A DNA stretch of 64,000 nt, taken from contig CAJQUW010016138.1 in assembly GCA_907163375.1 (NCBI GenBank), positions 351,001 to 415,000 on the forward strand. Direction: 5' to 3'. The stretch is from Prostheceraeus crozeri. Its lineage: Eukaryota > Platyhelminthes > Polycladida > Euryleptidae. Below, piece by piece: positions 41,421 to 52,532 of this stretch (position 1 is the first letter of the stretch; the number at the start of each line of letters is the position of its first letter). The notes under the pieces were generated by a model. The model was not told where the DNA came from and did not search any database. It saw only the letters and a list, made by a program, of their open reading frames with translations. A program made the position numbers and the translations under genes.

Positions 41421-43380
41421 ATCTTGCTGATGAGCCCCTTGTATGTATTCTTGCATATACTTGTTTTAGTGTTGTTTTGTCCAGTTTTATTTTTGTATTT
41501 TCGTTCTTGTCTTTGTGAACTTTTGAGAATCCATGTGTCCAGGTCGGTGAACGCTTAATGAGTCCTTTTTATGACTACCTTACATTCTTTATATACAAAT
41601 AATTTTTATGTTTTATTATATGTGTTATCCACACGTTAGCGGACTTCAGTTACAAATATGTAATATGGAATATTGTTTTCACTGGCTCTAATTTTCCAGC
41701 TTGCGTTGATGCGCTTTTCAACAGTCTTACGTGTCATTCGTTGGTATGTGTCGTGATCTCTCTCTCTCTCTCTTAAGAACTCAAGATGTTTATAAGCCAA
41801 AAAAATTTGACAAAACATTGATGACGTTAAAATGAAGTGATAAAATGATACAATGATTCTACGACGTCATGTGATAAAATGAGCACGATGAGAGGATGAT
41901 AAAATGAAGTGATAGGCAACTGTGACAAAGGCAACTGTTAACGTTGAAACGTTGAAAATTCTGCAGGAACTTTCACAGCTAAAATCACTGAGTGGAGAGG
42001 AGACATCATGCATGAAAAATTGATGGTATTCAGTATTTCATCATGAATTTTGATTTTAACATGTGCATTTAATCGCTAATAAATATATTTATCATGCAAC
42101 ACTGTGATTGAGAACATTATAGCCGAATAAGCAAAAATACTTTCCTTTTGTCTAAATTCAAGTAAGTACTGATCAGAGATGGTGCAGAGTAATTGATCGT
42201 AGAGGAGACATTTTGCATGAAAAATCAATGTTATTTACAATAGTTCCAAAGAAACTTGCATGTATCAACTTTGATTAATAACTGAGCATTCTTGACAGTG
42301 TTCTTTTATTAATTGTTGTTTTCATTAGGCATGGCATTAAGTATTTTCTACAATAATGTTTTATCTACATTACTCCAATTGCAGACATACTATCACATGC
42401 AGTCATCCATAATAAACTCATTCTGTTATAAATTATTGTTTGAAAGTCGAAAATTCAAATCATCATAATTTATGGCAAGTTGAATAACACAAGGTTATCA
42501 TATCTGTAGCGTTAGAATTATAATGAAAATGTCATACAAGAAACAGATGACATATTTGAACTAAATTAAGAATTGATATCTCTGACGCTCACCTGTAAAT
42601 AGATTTGTTCCGAAAGACAATATAAATAGTAAATATGGAATACATCGGACTTCGACTTCGTCTTTTATTTGTCGCAATTGAGTTAGGCCTGAATCAGCAT
42701 TAAATTGGAACAATTGTGCAGGACAGTGAGCTGTATTTATTGATGACATCATGCATCGATTTCCTCATTCGGGTTTAGAAATTTAATGCTTTCAAGAATA
42801 ACCGTATCCATGAGCTGTATCTATGCCTTGGCTAAGTGTCGATTAAGAAGGGTGTTATATCATAGCAATCGAATCATGTTGATATCTTACCCAGACTGTC
42901 ATTATAAAATTTTATTTGTCACAGGGATGAATCACTCATTGTTTTACGTAACTTGACCTTAATTTATCTATGATGCGTAACTTCATTCCATATCTATGCA
43001 TGTTTGCATGAATCTGCTATTATTGTTACTTCTCAGTGTTGTCAGTGTCGACATTCATTCAATACGTACTTCGTCAACGTATTGCCTGAAGGTTGCACTC
43101 TGTATCTTAGATATCTAGGCGGCCAATATCTTACCGTTGCTTCCTATATCTGATATTAATGTCAACTTTCGCTGTTGTCGCATAGTGTTTGTCTATCGGT
43201 GGATGTTCACAGTCAGATATCTATGTTCATTATCGACTTTTCTCTTTTGTGATCTATTGTCTTCTGTAGTGCTATCAACTTATTCTAATTTCATTTGCTT
43301 GGTCAATACACAAAGTGGAAATGTTAGAAATGTAGATATTTCGTTTAACATTAGGTATATGCAAACTTTTTGACCACTCG
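41421..43380. other. Intergenic, nothing recognised
   Basis: AT-rich, with short ORFs only and no convincing motif on either strand. Confidence 0.4.
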
Positions 43381-43399
43381 GTATTTTACAAGTAACTTC

Positions 43400-44440
43400 A
43401 ATTCTCTCTGTTTTAACGTGTCCATAATATGACAAAACTGTGATTTTATGTTTGTTTTCATAAAAGGAATGACAGAATTTCTGATATCAGTGTATTTTGA
43501 ACAAGTGCAAAAATAATGAAACACATCTTCAATTTCATTGTCATTACAATTCTTGCAAATGCATTCGTCGTATGTCTTTCGGTCGTTATATCTTCCAGTT
43601 TCAAAGATTAAGTTATGATTACCTGTTCTTATTTTCAGTATTGTTGAAATTATTTTGTTGACGTTTGTTATATTCCAGTAACTTTTTGCATTTCATTAAA
43701 ACGACACAATTCTAAGTAGTTTAAACATTTGTTACTATCTTTAGTAATATCTATTCATTGTTGTCTGAAATATTCCGTTAATTTAAAATTAATTGTCTTT
43801 TTCAAATACTTTAATGAACTAGAATTTATGTTTTGATGTATATTGATGCATATCAGTTAGACTGAGCTTTTTAATTTATTTATGCGAAATATCCAAGTAT
43901 TATAAAATATAGGATTCTCCACGTCAGTTTTAATGATGTTAAATATTTTCTTCACAAAGTGATGTTTCGTACATATAATTCAATTACATCCAGTAATTTA
44001 ATGCTGCTTTGTAGAAATGAAATTCTATGGGTTTAATTCCAAATTCACCTATTATGTAATAATTTGATGTTGTGCGTTTCAAATGATAAAGGTTTTTATA
44101 AAATTGAGTCTGGACTTTATTGAGATCTTTTATATTTCGATCGAAATAAAACTCTGCGCCGTATTTCATTTTTGAAATAATTAACATCTCTAATGCATTT
44201 ACAAGAATATCTCCGTCTATGTATCCAAAATTCTTTACTGTTTTTCCGGTTATACAGACTGAGATTTTTCCATGCTTTGTTCACTCTTCTATATGTTTTC
44301 GATCACATCTTTAGAAGAATATTCCGAGGTATTTATATTCGCCTACTATTTCAATTTCTATAGTGCTTCCATTTATATTGATTTCGACGTGACTGTAGTT
44401 ATTGACTGTATGACTGTAAGACACAATCTGCTGCAATACG
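43400..44440 (-). pseudogene. Non-LTR element, 3' piece (interrupted copy)
   Basis: Minus-strand GEYKYLGIFF, RKHIEE, KISVCITGKTVK and LEMLIISKMKYGAEFYFD (44,187-44,330) are homologous to the fragment at 39.3-39.76 kb; a Cys-rich patch around 43,540 (CICKNCNDNEIEDVFH) corresponds to its C-terminus. It continues the piece at 46,060-46,730, being split by the plus-strand insert. Confidence 0.65.
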
Positions 44441-46045
44441 TGGTCATGTAGGTCATAGGTCGCGACAATGTCATTGCTAACAACTCCATTGATGCTTCTG
44501 CATTGTGCTATGCATTCTCATCTGTCTTTCAAAACACTGATATCGCGATAGTTTCGAGTGATGTGCCCTCTGTCCCTTTAGTCATAACCGAAAGGGATGT
44601 CATGGAAGTGATTTTCAGCCTTCAAAAAAGTTCTCCTGGACCTGATGGCCTACCTACATGGCTCTACAAAGACTTCTGTGATCCTCCGATCCCCATCATC
44701 CATCATATCTGTACATTGAGTGTCAACAGTGGCATTTTCCCCGCTACTCTCAAGCGGGCGTATGAAGTGCCTATACCGAAATGCAAAAAGCCACAATTTA
44801 CTGATTACCAATCTCTATTTTGCCTGTTCTGGCCAAAATACTTGAGAAAATCATACTGAAGAACTGGTTTCATTCCATCTTGCCAAAGCTTTCAAGTGAT
44901 CAATTTGCATTCATGCCAAGACATGGACAGGGGACTGTTTGTGCACTAACCTATATGGTCAATCGTATCTTGTCTCATTTGGATTCACCTGGTACTATCA
45001 GACTTCTTATCGTGGATTTCACGAAAGCGTTCGACAAAATACCACATAACGTCATCATAAACTCGTTGTATTCCCTTGCCGCTCCTATTGAACTCATTAA
45101 ATGGATTCAATCATACCTTGATTCTAGAGTGCAATGTGTGAAAACTAATGGACAACTTTCTTCTTGGTACCCAGCTATTAGTGGAGTGCCCCAGGGAGGT
45201 GTGTTATCACCTCTTCTGTTCGCCATAGCTGTTAACGATTATCATGCTCAACAACCAAATAGCACTCTCCTAAAATTCGCGGATGACTTTTTTATTATCC
45301 ATGCCCTACGGCATGCCAGCGAAAATCATCTTAGTTCTGAACTTGACCATCTGACTTATTGGTCTGAATCTCATGCATTCAAACTTAACAACAATAAGAC
45401 GAAAGTGATGAACATACAAACGAAACGGTCCATTGTTTTGGCTCCATTGGAAGATACAGCATCTAATTGTGAAATTGAAGCAGTAAAGACGGCAAAAATC
45501 TTGGGCATTACATTTGATGATCAGCTAACGTGGCACCATCACATTGATAAGTGCCTTGAGCCGTGCCAGGAAAAGACTGTACATGCTCTACTCTCTTAAA
45601 CGGATTAACGCTCCTCAGCGCATCATGTGGCTGGTATACTGTACACTCATACGATCGGCAGCCAGCTACAGCTTTCCTGCATGGTGTAGCGTTAACAAAA
45701 TCTGTTTCCGACAGTTAACCCAATTTGAAGAACGTGTTTTCCGAATTTTTCGGATTAAGGGGAAAATCAAATTTGCTGATTTTTGTGACTTGATGGCAAG
45801 ACGCCCATCAAGTAAAGCGATCTGCCCTCAGCATCCCTTGCATGTGATATTTGACAAATCATCATCTAGGTCTTCTACTCGCAAAGGATTCCTTCACAGG
45901 AAAGTGATGGCCAAAACCAAGCGGTTTCACTCGTCTTTCATTAGATTTGCTTAACTTTCTTTCATGTTCCATCTTCTGTAATGTTGTACATGCCACTTCC
46001 GAATCTTGTTTTGAAGTGTAATAAAGCCATATTATTGTTATTATT
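44430..46045 (+). pseudogene. Second non-LTR element inserted within the first
   Basis: RT pieces in three frames: SSPGPDGLPTWLYKDF (about 44,630), ILEKIILKNWFHSILPKLSS, RLLIVDFTKAFDKIPHNVII, SGVPQGGVLSPLLFAIAVND and LKFADDFFII (catalytic ADD), then a C-terminal part (45,544-45,954). It ends in AATAAAGCC...ATTATTGTTATTATT. Two frameshifts (about 44,815 and 45,560). Its endonuclease and 5' end are missing, a typical 5' truncation. Confidence 0.8.
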
Positions 46046-46059
46046 ATTTTTATCATCAC

Positions 46060-46730
46060 AGACCATAATTTTAGTTTAATCAAAGTTGATACTCAAACAA
46101 TTTTCATTGCAATAATTCTGTATAATTTTTATTTGTTGGATTATTCCTGCTTTAGAACTGGTTATTAGTAATACATCGCCTGCATAAATAAAGGATGCTA
46201 ACTTCATGTCCATGATTTCTATCGGGTCTGTTATGTCCGAATTTCTCTCCAATTTTAAGAGTAGGTCGTTGATATAAAGACAAACCAGTTCTATAGGCTA
46301 TCTCCTTTGGCATGTGATTTTTTAGTTGAAAGACATCGCTTTCTTCACCATTGAATAAAATTTTATAGCCATTGTTCAAAAGAACATGTGATAGTAGAGA
46401 TAGAAATTTCCCTTTTACAATTGTGCTACTGAGTTTTGAGATTAATCTATTCTTTGGAATACTGTCAAAGGCCTTCGATGAAACAAAGATATAAAGTTGT
46501 ATTATTGTTTTTGTATATTCTGATAATTTCTTTAAGGATCCATATGCAATCAATGGTAGAATTATCTTTCGTGAAGCCAATCTGCGATTGATGGAGTAGT
46601 CCATATTTTTCAATCCACTGATTCAATCGGCTGTTAAAGATTTTGTTAGGAGCTTTTCTAAACACGATGACAGGTTGATGAATCTGTATGAATTAATATC
46701 ATTTTGTCACTTTTCTTGAACAAAGGTGTA
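46060..46730 (-). pseudogene. Non-LTR element, RT piece (interrupted copy)
   Basis: Minus-strand frames give FNSRLNQWIEKYGLLHQSQI (46,465-46,665), FVSSKAFDSIPKNRLISKLS (46,440-46,520), a YRTGLSLY patch near the expected GVRQGxxLSP position, and YAGDVLLITSS (about 46,170) at the catalytic (Y/F)ADD position. Together with 43,400-44,440 this is one element cut by the plus-strand insert. Confidence 0.65.
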
Positions 46731-46734
46731 CTCT

Positions 46735-47000
46735 AACCAGGGATGCGGAGTCCTATCATTTTGATAGGACTCCGACTCTGGGGGTTGATAGGACTCCGAC
46801 TCCGAGTGGCAAGTGTATAAGCCTAGTTTTTTGAAAAATTAACTGGTAACCTACATCATAGATCATTATAGGCTTACCTGAACCTATATTTAGCAGGCTT
46901 GCCGTGGGAATTGATTTTGAATTCGCATTCCCACGGGATTTTTGATGGGAATCCCATGGGAGTTCCCGTTCCCACGGGATTTTTCAGTATTTCCCATCAG
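46735..47000. repeat. Two degenerate short repeats
   Basis: ATAGGACTCCGACTC units at 46,750-46,810 and TTCCCACGGGATTTTT/TGGGAATCCCATGGGA units at 46,920-47,010. Both look like terminal parts of small DNA transposons. Confidence 0.5.
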
Positions 47001-47329
47001 AATTCCCATGGCTCATTACTCTTCCTATATACGGTTTATGGTTCTCTTCTTTCGGACTACAAGTCGATTAACGGATTTTCGTAATTAAACTGATGAGATT
47101 AAGCGCTTTTAGTTGGATGAACCTATCTTTTGGATGAAAAAGTATTGGCATATCAATCTATCTTATCTTGCAATTTCCAAAAATTGCAAGTTTTTACTAA
47201 TTATCAAAAATATCTATCATTTTGTTTCAGTAATTAGTCAATCAATAAAGACGACTTGATCGAAATAGTCTTCGATTACATATATGCCTATATATACACA
47301 TATTCGCATGTGTATTCACACTGATTAGT

Positions 47330-47780
47330 AATGGGCAAAAGACCGTTCCAGGACACCATAAAATCAGAAAAAATAGTATCTTTAAAAACGACATAAATTC
47401 ATGAATTTGAACCCTTTTTCAGGTTTTTAAGACCTAAATACATGAATTTAGTCCATTCAAAAAGTACCATTTTTGAAAAAATGGTACTTTTTAAAAACGA
47501 CATAAATTCATGAATTTGAACCCTTTTTCAGGTTATGAAGACCTAAATTCACAAATTTGGGCGTTTTTAAAAATACCCAATTTTTCAAATTTTTCAAAAT
47601 CTCAAAATTTGAGAATTACAATTTTCACCCTCGCTTAAATCATGACCGTTCCAGGACACCGAAAAAATCAGAAAAGTTAAGAATCTCAAATTTGAGAATT
47701 ACAATTTTCACCACTTAAATCATGACCGTTCCAGGACACTGAAAATTAGTATTTTTAAAAACGTCTTTTAAATCCATTTT
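47330..47780. repeat. Repeats left of E2
   Basis: GACCGTTCCAGGACAC occurs three times (about 47,341, 47,643 and 47,726) and ACATAAATTCATGAATTTGAACCCTTTTTCAGG twice, with AAATTTGAGAATTACAATTTTCACC twice. Structurally like the E1 end repeats (12,000-12,356) though unrelated in sequence; may mark the E2 end. Confidence 0.6.
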
Positions 47781-47989
47781 TCAGGTTTTTAAAATATATC
47801 ATGTGACTAAAAATATTTGAAGGAATTGACATATTCTTAACAATAAGTTTAGGTACTTTTACAATTGTCATTCAATTGTAGAGAACATCTGCTTCTCGCA
47901 TTTATGAATAAAATGCATTTCAGTGTAAGGAGCTGTGTCCTCCAACTCAAACATTTGAAAGGAAACAATGTATGAAAGAACAAACAGCT

Positions 47990-48150
47990 GCTACTACTCT
48001 GTGAAACAATGACATTTTAATTGTACGTTAGGCGAGTTGTTTTAATTCTTGTTAGTGCGTCAGCACATCCGTATGACGTTAAGATATCTGCCAGCTGTAC
48101 TGTTTTCATTTATCTCTCTCGTCTGTCATTGTATCGTGTGCTCAGATTGT
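47990..48150. promoter_or_regulatory. Conserved non-coding block upstream of end-module gene (E2)
   Basis: Aligns with the minus strand of 11,512-11,665 at roughly 80% identity, including TTGTACGTTAGGC, AGTTGTTTTAATTCTT and GTCAGCACA. It precedes the HTH-like gene in both elements, while the genes themselves have drifted far apart. Confidence 0.75.
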
Positions 48151-48266
48151 TGTGTTATTATTTCAATCAACACTTATCATCTGCTTGCTCTCATCGTTCC
48201 GCTATCTTTAATTACGTTATTCTTATATTTTGAACATAGTGATTTGTACTAATTTATCGGTCAATC

Positions 48267-48935
48267 ATGAGTCAAGCAGTCGTTGAACAACAAGCCAACA
48301 TAGCAACGGTACTTCCAGAGTTCTTCAAAAATATTGCGGATTTGTTCATTCCATCGGAGAAACATTCTGAATACTTTTCGTATATAGACCAGCAAGTGAA
48401 GAAAGCGCCTCTACTCTTCAATCCTGACGCTATACGTTCTGCTCGAAAAGCATACAAAGAGCAACATAAAATCGCAGCCAGAGCAAAGAAGGAAGCAGCA
48501 CTTCCCTTCAGAATCGAAACATTTACAAAACAGTTGAAGGAAAGTGTTGTTGAACGTCATACATTCATCGAATCAGTGGAATATTTTACAGAACCGGCGG
48601 GGGACATTTCAACGACAGTGAATTCTTTGAAACAACACTTGAAATACGAAAAACAAAGCCATCTTTTGAGTGTCACATGTAAAATTTTTATTGGAAAACA
48701 CGCAAATCATATATTATCCTTGTGTGAGAATAATAAAGCAGATTTCACATATCTCTTAAAACATCACAATATTAACTTTTCACGAACTGAATTGAGTTTC
48801 GCAATGAAGTTGGCAAAACTGGCAGATAAATATCAGACTCTTTGTAGAGTCTCGCTTCCTATACGACTGTTAAAAACTAATCTTTCAATCTTGGAGCAGT
48901 GTCTTTCACAAGATGAGGGTTTTTGGAATAATTGA
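48267..48935 (+). CDS. Putative helix-turn-helix DNA-binding protein (E2 end module)
   Basis: 222 residues, intact. Its C-terminal half matches the E1 protein: INFSRTELSFAMKLAKLADK aligns with KFSRSYVTLLIKLFKLSKNY, followed by LP-x-LL ... LS. N-terminal halves are barely alignable, so overall identity is low (about a quarter) against close to 90% nucleotide identity in the core genes. Composition is GC-richer than the core. It reads toward the repeat array, as in E1. Interpreted as the partner of the adjacent repeats (inference). Confidence 0.7.
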   Translation: MSQAVVEQQANIATVLPEFFKNIADLFIPSEKHSEYFSYIDQQVKKAPLLFNPDAIRSARKAYKEQHKIAARAKKEAALPFRIETFTKQLKESVVERHTFIESVEYFTEPAGDISTTVNSLKQHLKYEKQSHLLSVTCKIFIGKHANHILSLCENNKADFTYLLKHHNINFSRTELSFAMKLAKLADKYQTLCRVSLPIRLLKTNLSILEQCLSQDEGFWNN

Positions 48936-48949
48936 TTATTCAACCCTTC

Positions 48950-49480
48950 TGTTTTAAATGCAATGTTATTTCCTCTTGCACATGTAAATACAATAGAGTG
49001 TTTCATCCAATGAAACCTTGTCCTCGCGTGGACAGAAAACCCATTGTTTAGAAAATTTGTATCTGTCGGTTTTAAATGCAATGTTATTTCCTGTTTTAAA
49101 TGCAATGTTATTTCCTCTTGCACATGTAAATACAATAGAGTGTTTCATCCAATGAAACCTTGTCCTCGCGTGGACAGAAATCCTATTGTTTAGAAAAATT
49201 GTATCTTATATGCAATGTTACTTCCTGTTTTAAATGCAATGTTATTTCCTGTTTTCAATCATTTTCATTATGTTGTTATATGCAATGTTATTTCCTGTTT
49301 TAAATGCAATGTTATTTCCTATTTTAAATGCAATGTTATTTCCTGTTTTAAATGCAATGTTATTTCCTGTTTTAAATGCAATGTTATTTCCTGTTTTCAA
49401 TCATTTTCATTATGTTGTTATATGACGTCATTTTTCTCTCATCCAATGAAACCTTGTCCTCGCGTGGACAAATTTACATG
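48950..49480. repeat. E2 end-module repeat array (24-bp units and hairpins)
   Basis: About ten copies of TTTTAAATGCAATGTTATTTCCTG, in runs with a 23-24-base period, alternate with three copies of a unit holding two hairpins, TTTCAT-CCA-ATGAAA and TGTCC-TCGCG-TGGACA. ORFs here are repeat shadows. Same place as the E1 112-bp array but no sequence similarity. Confidence 0.9.
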
Positions 49481-49627
49481 TAGTTCAATGTATCCAAATT
49501 GAATGTATGCAAAGTGGTTGTAACCAAATTGAAATATCCATGTGTTGTTTTTAATTTCTCATTTACGGGAATATAATAGAAACATTGTACCTTCTATAAA
49601 AATGAGAAACATTAGAGACATTCTAAA

Positions 49628-49790
49628 AATATACAGCAAACAAAACCACATTAAATTTCGATTTAAATGAGATTGCTAAGCAATTGGGAATAAAGAATTT
49701 TCACATATTGATGAGTAATGAATTACTATTGATAAAAGATGAGCGAAACACCAACTCTACTGCTACAATGCAACAATGTAACGTTTAAAT
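49628..49790 (+). pseudogene. Degenerate duplicate of the protease 5' end
   Basis: Bases from about 49,650 match the protease N-terminal coding (TTTCGATTTAAATGAGATTGCTAAG... AAAGAATTTTCACATATTGATGAG) found at 50,090-50,145. It then diverges where the hairpin-derived segment of the true gene would start. No full gene follows. An ancient duplication or recombination scar. Confidence 0.75.
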
Positions 49791-49825
49791 TTAGATTAAA
49801 TTAAATTAAATCATTTCAAAATTGA

Positions 49826-49995
49826 ATAAGTAGTAAAGAAAGACATCATTAGAGACCAGTTTTAAATCAATACCCCCCCCCAAGTAGTAAGGAAAGTCAT
49901 CATTATAAAAATGTTTTAAATCAATACCCCCTTCTGACTAAGTAGTAAGGAAAGACATCATTAGAGAACAGTTTTAAATCAATACCCCCCCCCCT
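49826..49995. repeat. Three tandem repeats of ~56 bases
   Basis: AAGTAGTAAGGAAAGACATCATTAGAGA...TTTTAAATCAATACCCCC three times, with C-runs of differing length (5 to 10). Directly upstream of the protease; could act as promoter. Confidence 0.75.
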
Positions 49996-50034
49996 GCCTT
50001 CTAGGGGTCCCTTAAGAAATTTTTTTATTATAAA

Positions 50035-50493
50035 ATGAGCAACATAAATGAGTTTTTTAAATTATATGGAACACAGACAACAACGAATTTCGATTTAAAT
50101 AAGATTGCTAATCGATTAGGAATAAAGAATTTTCACATATTGATGAGGGATGAATTACAATTCCTAAAAAATAGGCCAACAGGAACCTTCAGTTCCCGGA
50201 ACAAAGTTCCATCAATAACTGTAAATTTCATAACAAATCTTCATACGTCAAATGAAAAAGGTGTACATTGGTCAGCAGGCGTTAAAAATCATCAGCAGAA
50301 CTATTATTTTGATTCATACGGTTTGCCCCCTACAAATGAAGTAAAAGAATTAATTGGAACGGGAACATACAATACGTTTCAAATTCAAACACCAGGCACT
50401 ACTTATTGTGGACAATTATGTCTTTATGTTTTATTTAAATTACAGGAAGGAGTACCATTTCTAGATATTATGTTAGAGTTAAACAATCTATAA
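50035..50493 (+). CDS. Adenain-like cysteine protease, intact
   Basis: 152 residues. Visible catalytic set: H78 in GVHWSAG, D93 in YYFDSYGLPP, Q118 and C125 in QTPGTTYCGQLC, with the spacing of the adenovirus maturation protease. It would cleave capsid precursors. The start is the ATG following an A/T run; the homologous ATG exists in E1. Convergent with PLA2-integrase (35 bases apart). Hairpins GGAACCTTCAGTTCC (50,182-50,196) and GGAACAAAGTTCC (50,198-50,210) encode residues about 50-58, a loop before the catalytic His, in frame. Confidence 0.85.
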   Translation: MSNINEFFKLYGTQTTTNFDLNKIANRLGIKNFHILMRDELQFLKNRPTGTFSSRNKVPSITVNFITNLHTSNEKGVHWSAGVKNHQQNYYFDSYGLPPTNEVKELIGTGTYNTFQIQTPGTTYCGQLCLYVLFKLQEGVPFLDIMLELNNL

Positions 50494-50527
50494 CTCAAGC
50501 GAAGCTAGCTAAAGCGCCACCTAGAGG

Positions 50528-51799
50528 TTAAAGCCCTGTTTTCTGTAATTCATTTTGATAAAAACGGCCTCTGATATCCTCATTATCTAAATCTTTAATT
50601 TCATAAGTAATCGGATAACTTTGATTTATTTTAGAAACTTCAAATATTTCTTTAGTCCAATAGCCAACAAAGCCTTTTTCAAATTTATTCTTATATTTGA
50701 ATATTCTAACTCTATCTCCAATTTTAAATTTCGGCTTAAGTTTCTGAAAATTCGGATTACTCTCATTCGAATAATTATTCTCGAATATTTTCTTTCGTAT
50801 TAAATCAGGGTCGTCAGAAGCATTCTTTGGGGTTTCTTCAATACCTGAATGAACTTTATTATTGTACTCTTCTACAACTCCTGGTAATATCTTCAACCAT
50901 TTCTGATTTCCTTGCTGAGTAAATTTTTTGAAAATTATATTTTTCAACGTCCGATTGAATCTTTCTATCACTACGGCCTTCCCTGCATTTTCAGTTGAAT
51001 AAACAGTTTCAAATAGTGGCTGAACGTTTCGGTTATAAAATTCCGACCCTTTATCAACAAACAATTTCCTTGGCTTTCTATTACTTTCTTTAAAGATTTC
51101 TTCAAACGCATATTTAACTGATAGACCACTTTTATTTTTTAAAGGTTTTACCCAAGCGTATCGTGTATATAAATCTATAACTGTCAATGCGTATTTGTAG
51201 TCCCTTTCATTCGGCATATGAATAAGATCAGCACTCCAAATATCATCTTTATTAAATACTTTTACTTTTAATAAATATTTAGGCTTTCTATATTCTTTAT
51301 GAATTTCAGATGCATAAACGTCTGAATTATGATTTTCATTTAAACCCTGACCGAATAATATTTTAGCTTGTAAAGCTTTCTTAACAAACATTCTTTCAAT
51401 TTTTTCTCTAAATGTAAGATTTTGAATACTATCTAATTCTTGAATCATCTTCTTATCAGCTGCATGTCGAGAACTTAGATCATGATTTCGATAAGCTAAA
51501 TCATGCCTGTAAGCTGCGGCATCTACTCTATTTATTGGTTCTTCACCTGGTTTCGGATTATTATTCTCATCTAGTCTTATATCTAATCGAGTTCCTGGAC
51601 CGGTATATGAATGACCAGGAAGATGTTTTTCTTTCGAATATTTACTCCAAATAAATCCAGGAAAGTTTTCTAATGTTTTTTGTATGTCACCTCCAATATG
51701 CTGACAGTTTGAGTTTTTATTTTTGTTTAATAGATAATTCAATAAATCTAAATTAGAAATTTTTAATTTAATTAAATTTTCGGAATTTTTAGAATTCAT
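50528..51799 (-). CDS. Phospholipase A2 domain fused to DDE integrase, intact
   Basis: 423 residues with ATG start. PLA2: calcium loop YTGPGTRLD (G67-G69), catalytic H99-D100 in YRHDLAYRNHD. Linker about 130-180. Integrase core: D191 in WSADLIHM, D249 in FVDKGSEF, E279 in VIERFNRTLK; C-terminal module KFKIGDRVRIFKYKNKF (about 340-356). The 30-residue D-E spacing is near the Polinton norm. Nearly identical to E1 over both modules but lacks the E1 linker hairpins. PLA2 in DNA virus capsids opens endosomes; its covalent tie to integrase is unusual, and a processing site was not identified. Confidence 0.9.
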   Translation of the reverse strand: MNSKNSENLIKLKISNLDLLNYLLNKNKNSNCQHIGGDIQKTLENFPGFIWSKYSKEKHLPGHSYTGPGTRLDIRLDENNNPKPGEEPINRVDAAAYRHDLAYRNHDLSSRHAADKKMIQELDSIQNLTFREKIERMFVKKALQAKILFGQGLNENHNSDVYASEIHKEYRKPKYLLKVKVFNKDDIWSADLIHMPNERDYKYALTVIDLYTRYAWVKPLKNKSGLSVKYAFEEIFKESNRKPRKLFVDKGSEFYNRNVQPLFETVYSTENAGKAVVIERFNRTLKNIIFKKFTQQGNQKWLKILPGVVEEYNNKVHSGIEETPKNASDDPDLIRKKIFENNYSNESNPNFQKLKPKFKIGDRVRIFKYKNKFEKGFVGYWTKEIFEVSKINQSYPITYEIKDLDNEDIRGRFYQNELQKTGL

Positions 51800-51835
51800 T
51801 TTAAAAGATAAAATAAAATATTTGTTTTACCGAAA

Positions 51836-51850
51836 AGAACCAAAGGTTCT
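51836..51850. repeat. Hairpin AGAACC-AAA-GGTTCT
   Basis: Perfect 6-bp stem in the gap between two genes; counterpart of the E1 hairpin at 8207-8219 with a different stem. Confidence 0.65.
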
Positions 51851-51857
51851 GAGGTTA

Positions 51858-52343
51858 TTACCTTATCATACTAGGACTTAGATATATTCTAGAACCATCT
51901 TTAGTTTCTTTAATTTCAATTAAATCATCAACATTGTGGAGAATATTTTTAAGAACTCGTTTTCCTTCATCAACTAATTTTAATTTACTAATAAAATTAT
52001 CTACTACTCCTTCACCCCTAGCAACTTTCTCTAACTCTCTGTTATGACGTTTTTGTTCTTCTAATGCTGCCTTCTCTGATTTATTTTTATTTACTGCTTG
52101 GACAATACCAGCTGTCCCACCTGCAACACTTCCTGCTGCAGCTATGCCTCCTATTATTAGTGGAATTAATGGGAGAATCCCGCCATTCTTTTCTTCTTGT
52201 AATTGAATATTCTCTATCATTGGTTTACTTATGTAATACTTTTTTTTGTTAATCGTAATAGTTTTAGGGGTATTTTTGTCAACAATATTACGTAATTTTA
52301 ATTCAACAGTTTTATTATTAATATTACTTTTCGCTTGCGACAT
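51858..52343 (-). CDS. Small hydrophobic Gly-rich protein, intact
   Basis: 161 residues. Basic N-terminal 45, hydrophobic GGILPLIPLIIGGIAAAGSV with flanking Gly/Ala (about 53-80), charged helix EEQKRHNRELEK, then a C-terminal domain with DEGKRVLKNILHNVDDLIE. Probably a minor capsid or membrane-interacting protein judged by place and composition. It lies 515 bases from the capsid-like gene end with the AT-rich array between. Full-length reference for the truncated E1 copy. Confidence 0.7.
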   Translation of the reverse strand: MSQAKSNINNKTVELKLRNIVDKNTPKTITINKKKYYISKPMIENIQLQEEKNGGILPLIPLIIGGIAAAGSVAGGTAGIVQAVNKNKSEKAALEEQKRHNRELEKVARGEGVVDNFISKLKLVDEGKRVLKNILHNVDDLIEIKETKDGSRIYLSPSMIR

Positions 52344-52344
52344 T

Positions 52345-52505
52345 TTTAATAAAAAAATTTTAAGTTATCAAAAATTTAAATCTATTCTAGTTATGAAAAA
52401 ATTTTAAGTTAAGAATTTTTTTAATCTATTCTAGTTATGAAAAAATTTTTAAGTTAAGAATTTTTAAGTTAACAAAAATTTTAATCTATTCTTGTTATGA
52501 AAAAA
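52345..52505. promoter_or_regulatory. AT-rich tandem array, counterpart of 7560-7712
   Basis: Three units with CTATTCTAGTTATGAAAAAATTTTAAGTTAAG on the plus strand. Conserved between elements upstream of the hydrophobic-protein gene. Confidence 0.45.
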
Positions 52506-52532
52506 ATTAATTAATCGACTAAGTCTTGGGCT

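Noticed and set aside
44430..46045. Retrovirus or LTR element
   Set aside because: The RT follows the non-LTR motif order and ends in an ATT-rich tail; no LTR, gag or RT-linked integrase.
47500..47780. Possible E2 terminal inverted repeat matching 12,000-12,420
   Set aside because: Both are repeat-rich, but no shared sequence could be found by eye.
48833..49502. ORFs with MLFPVLNA- or NNIAFKT-type repeats
   Set aside because: Direct translation of the 24-bp repeat array on either strand.
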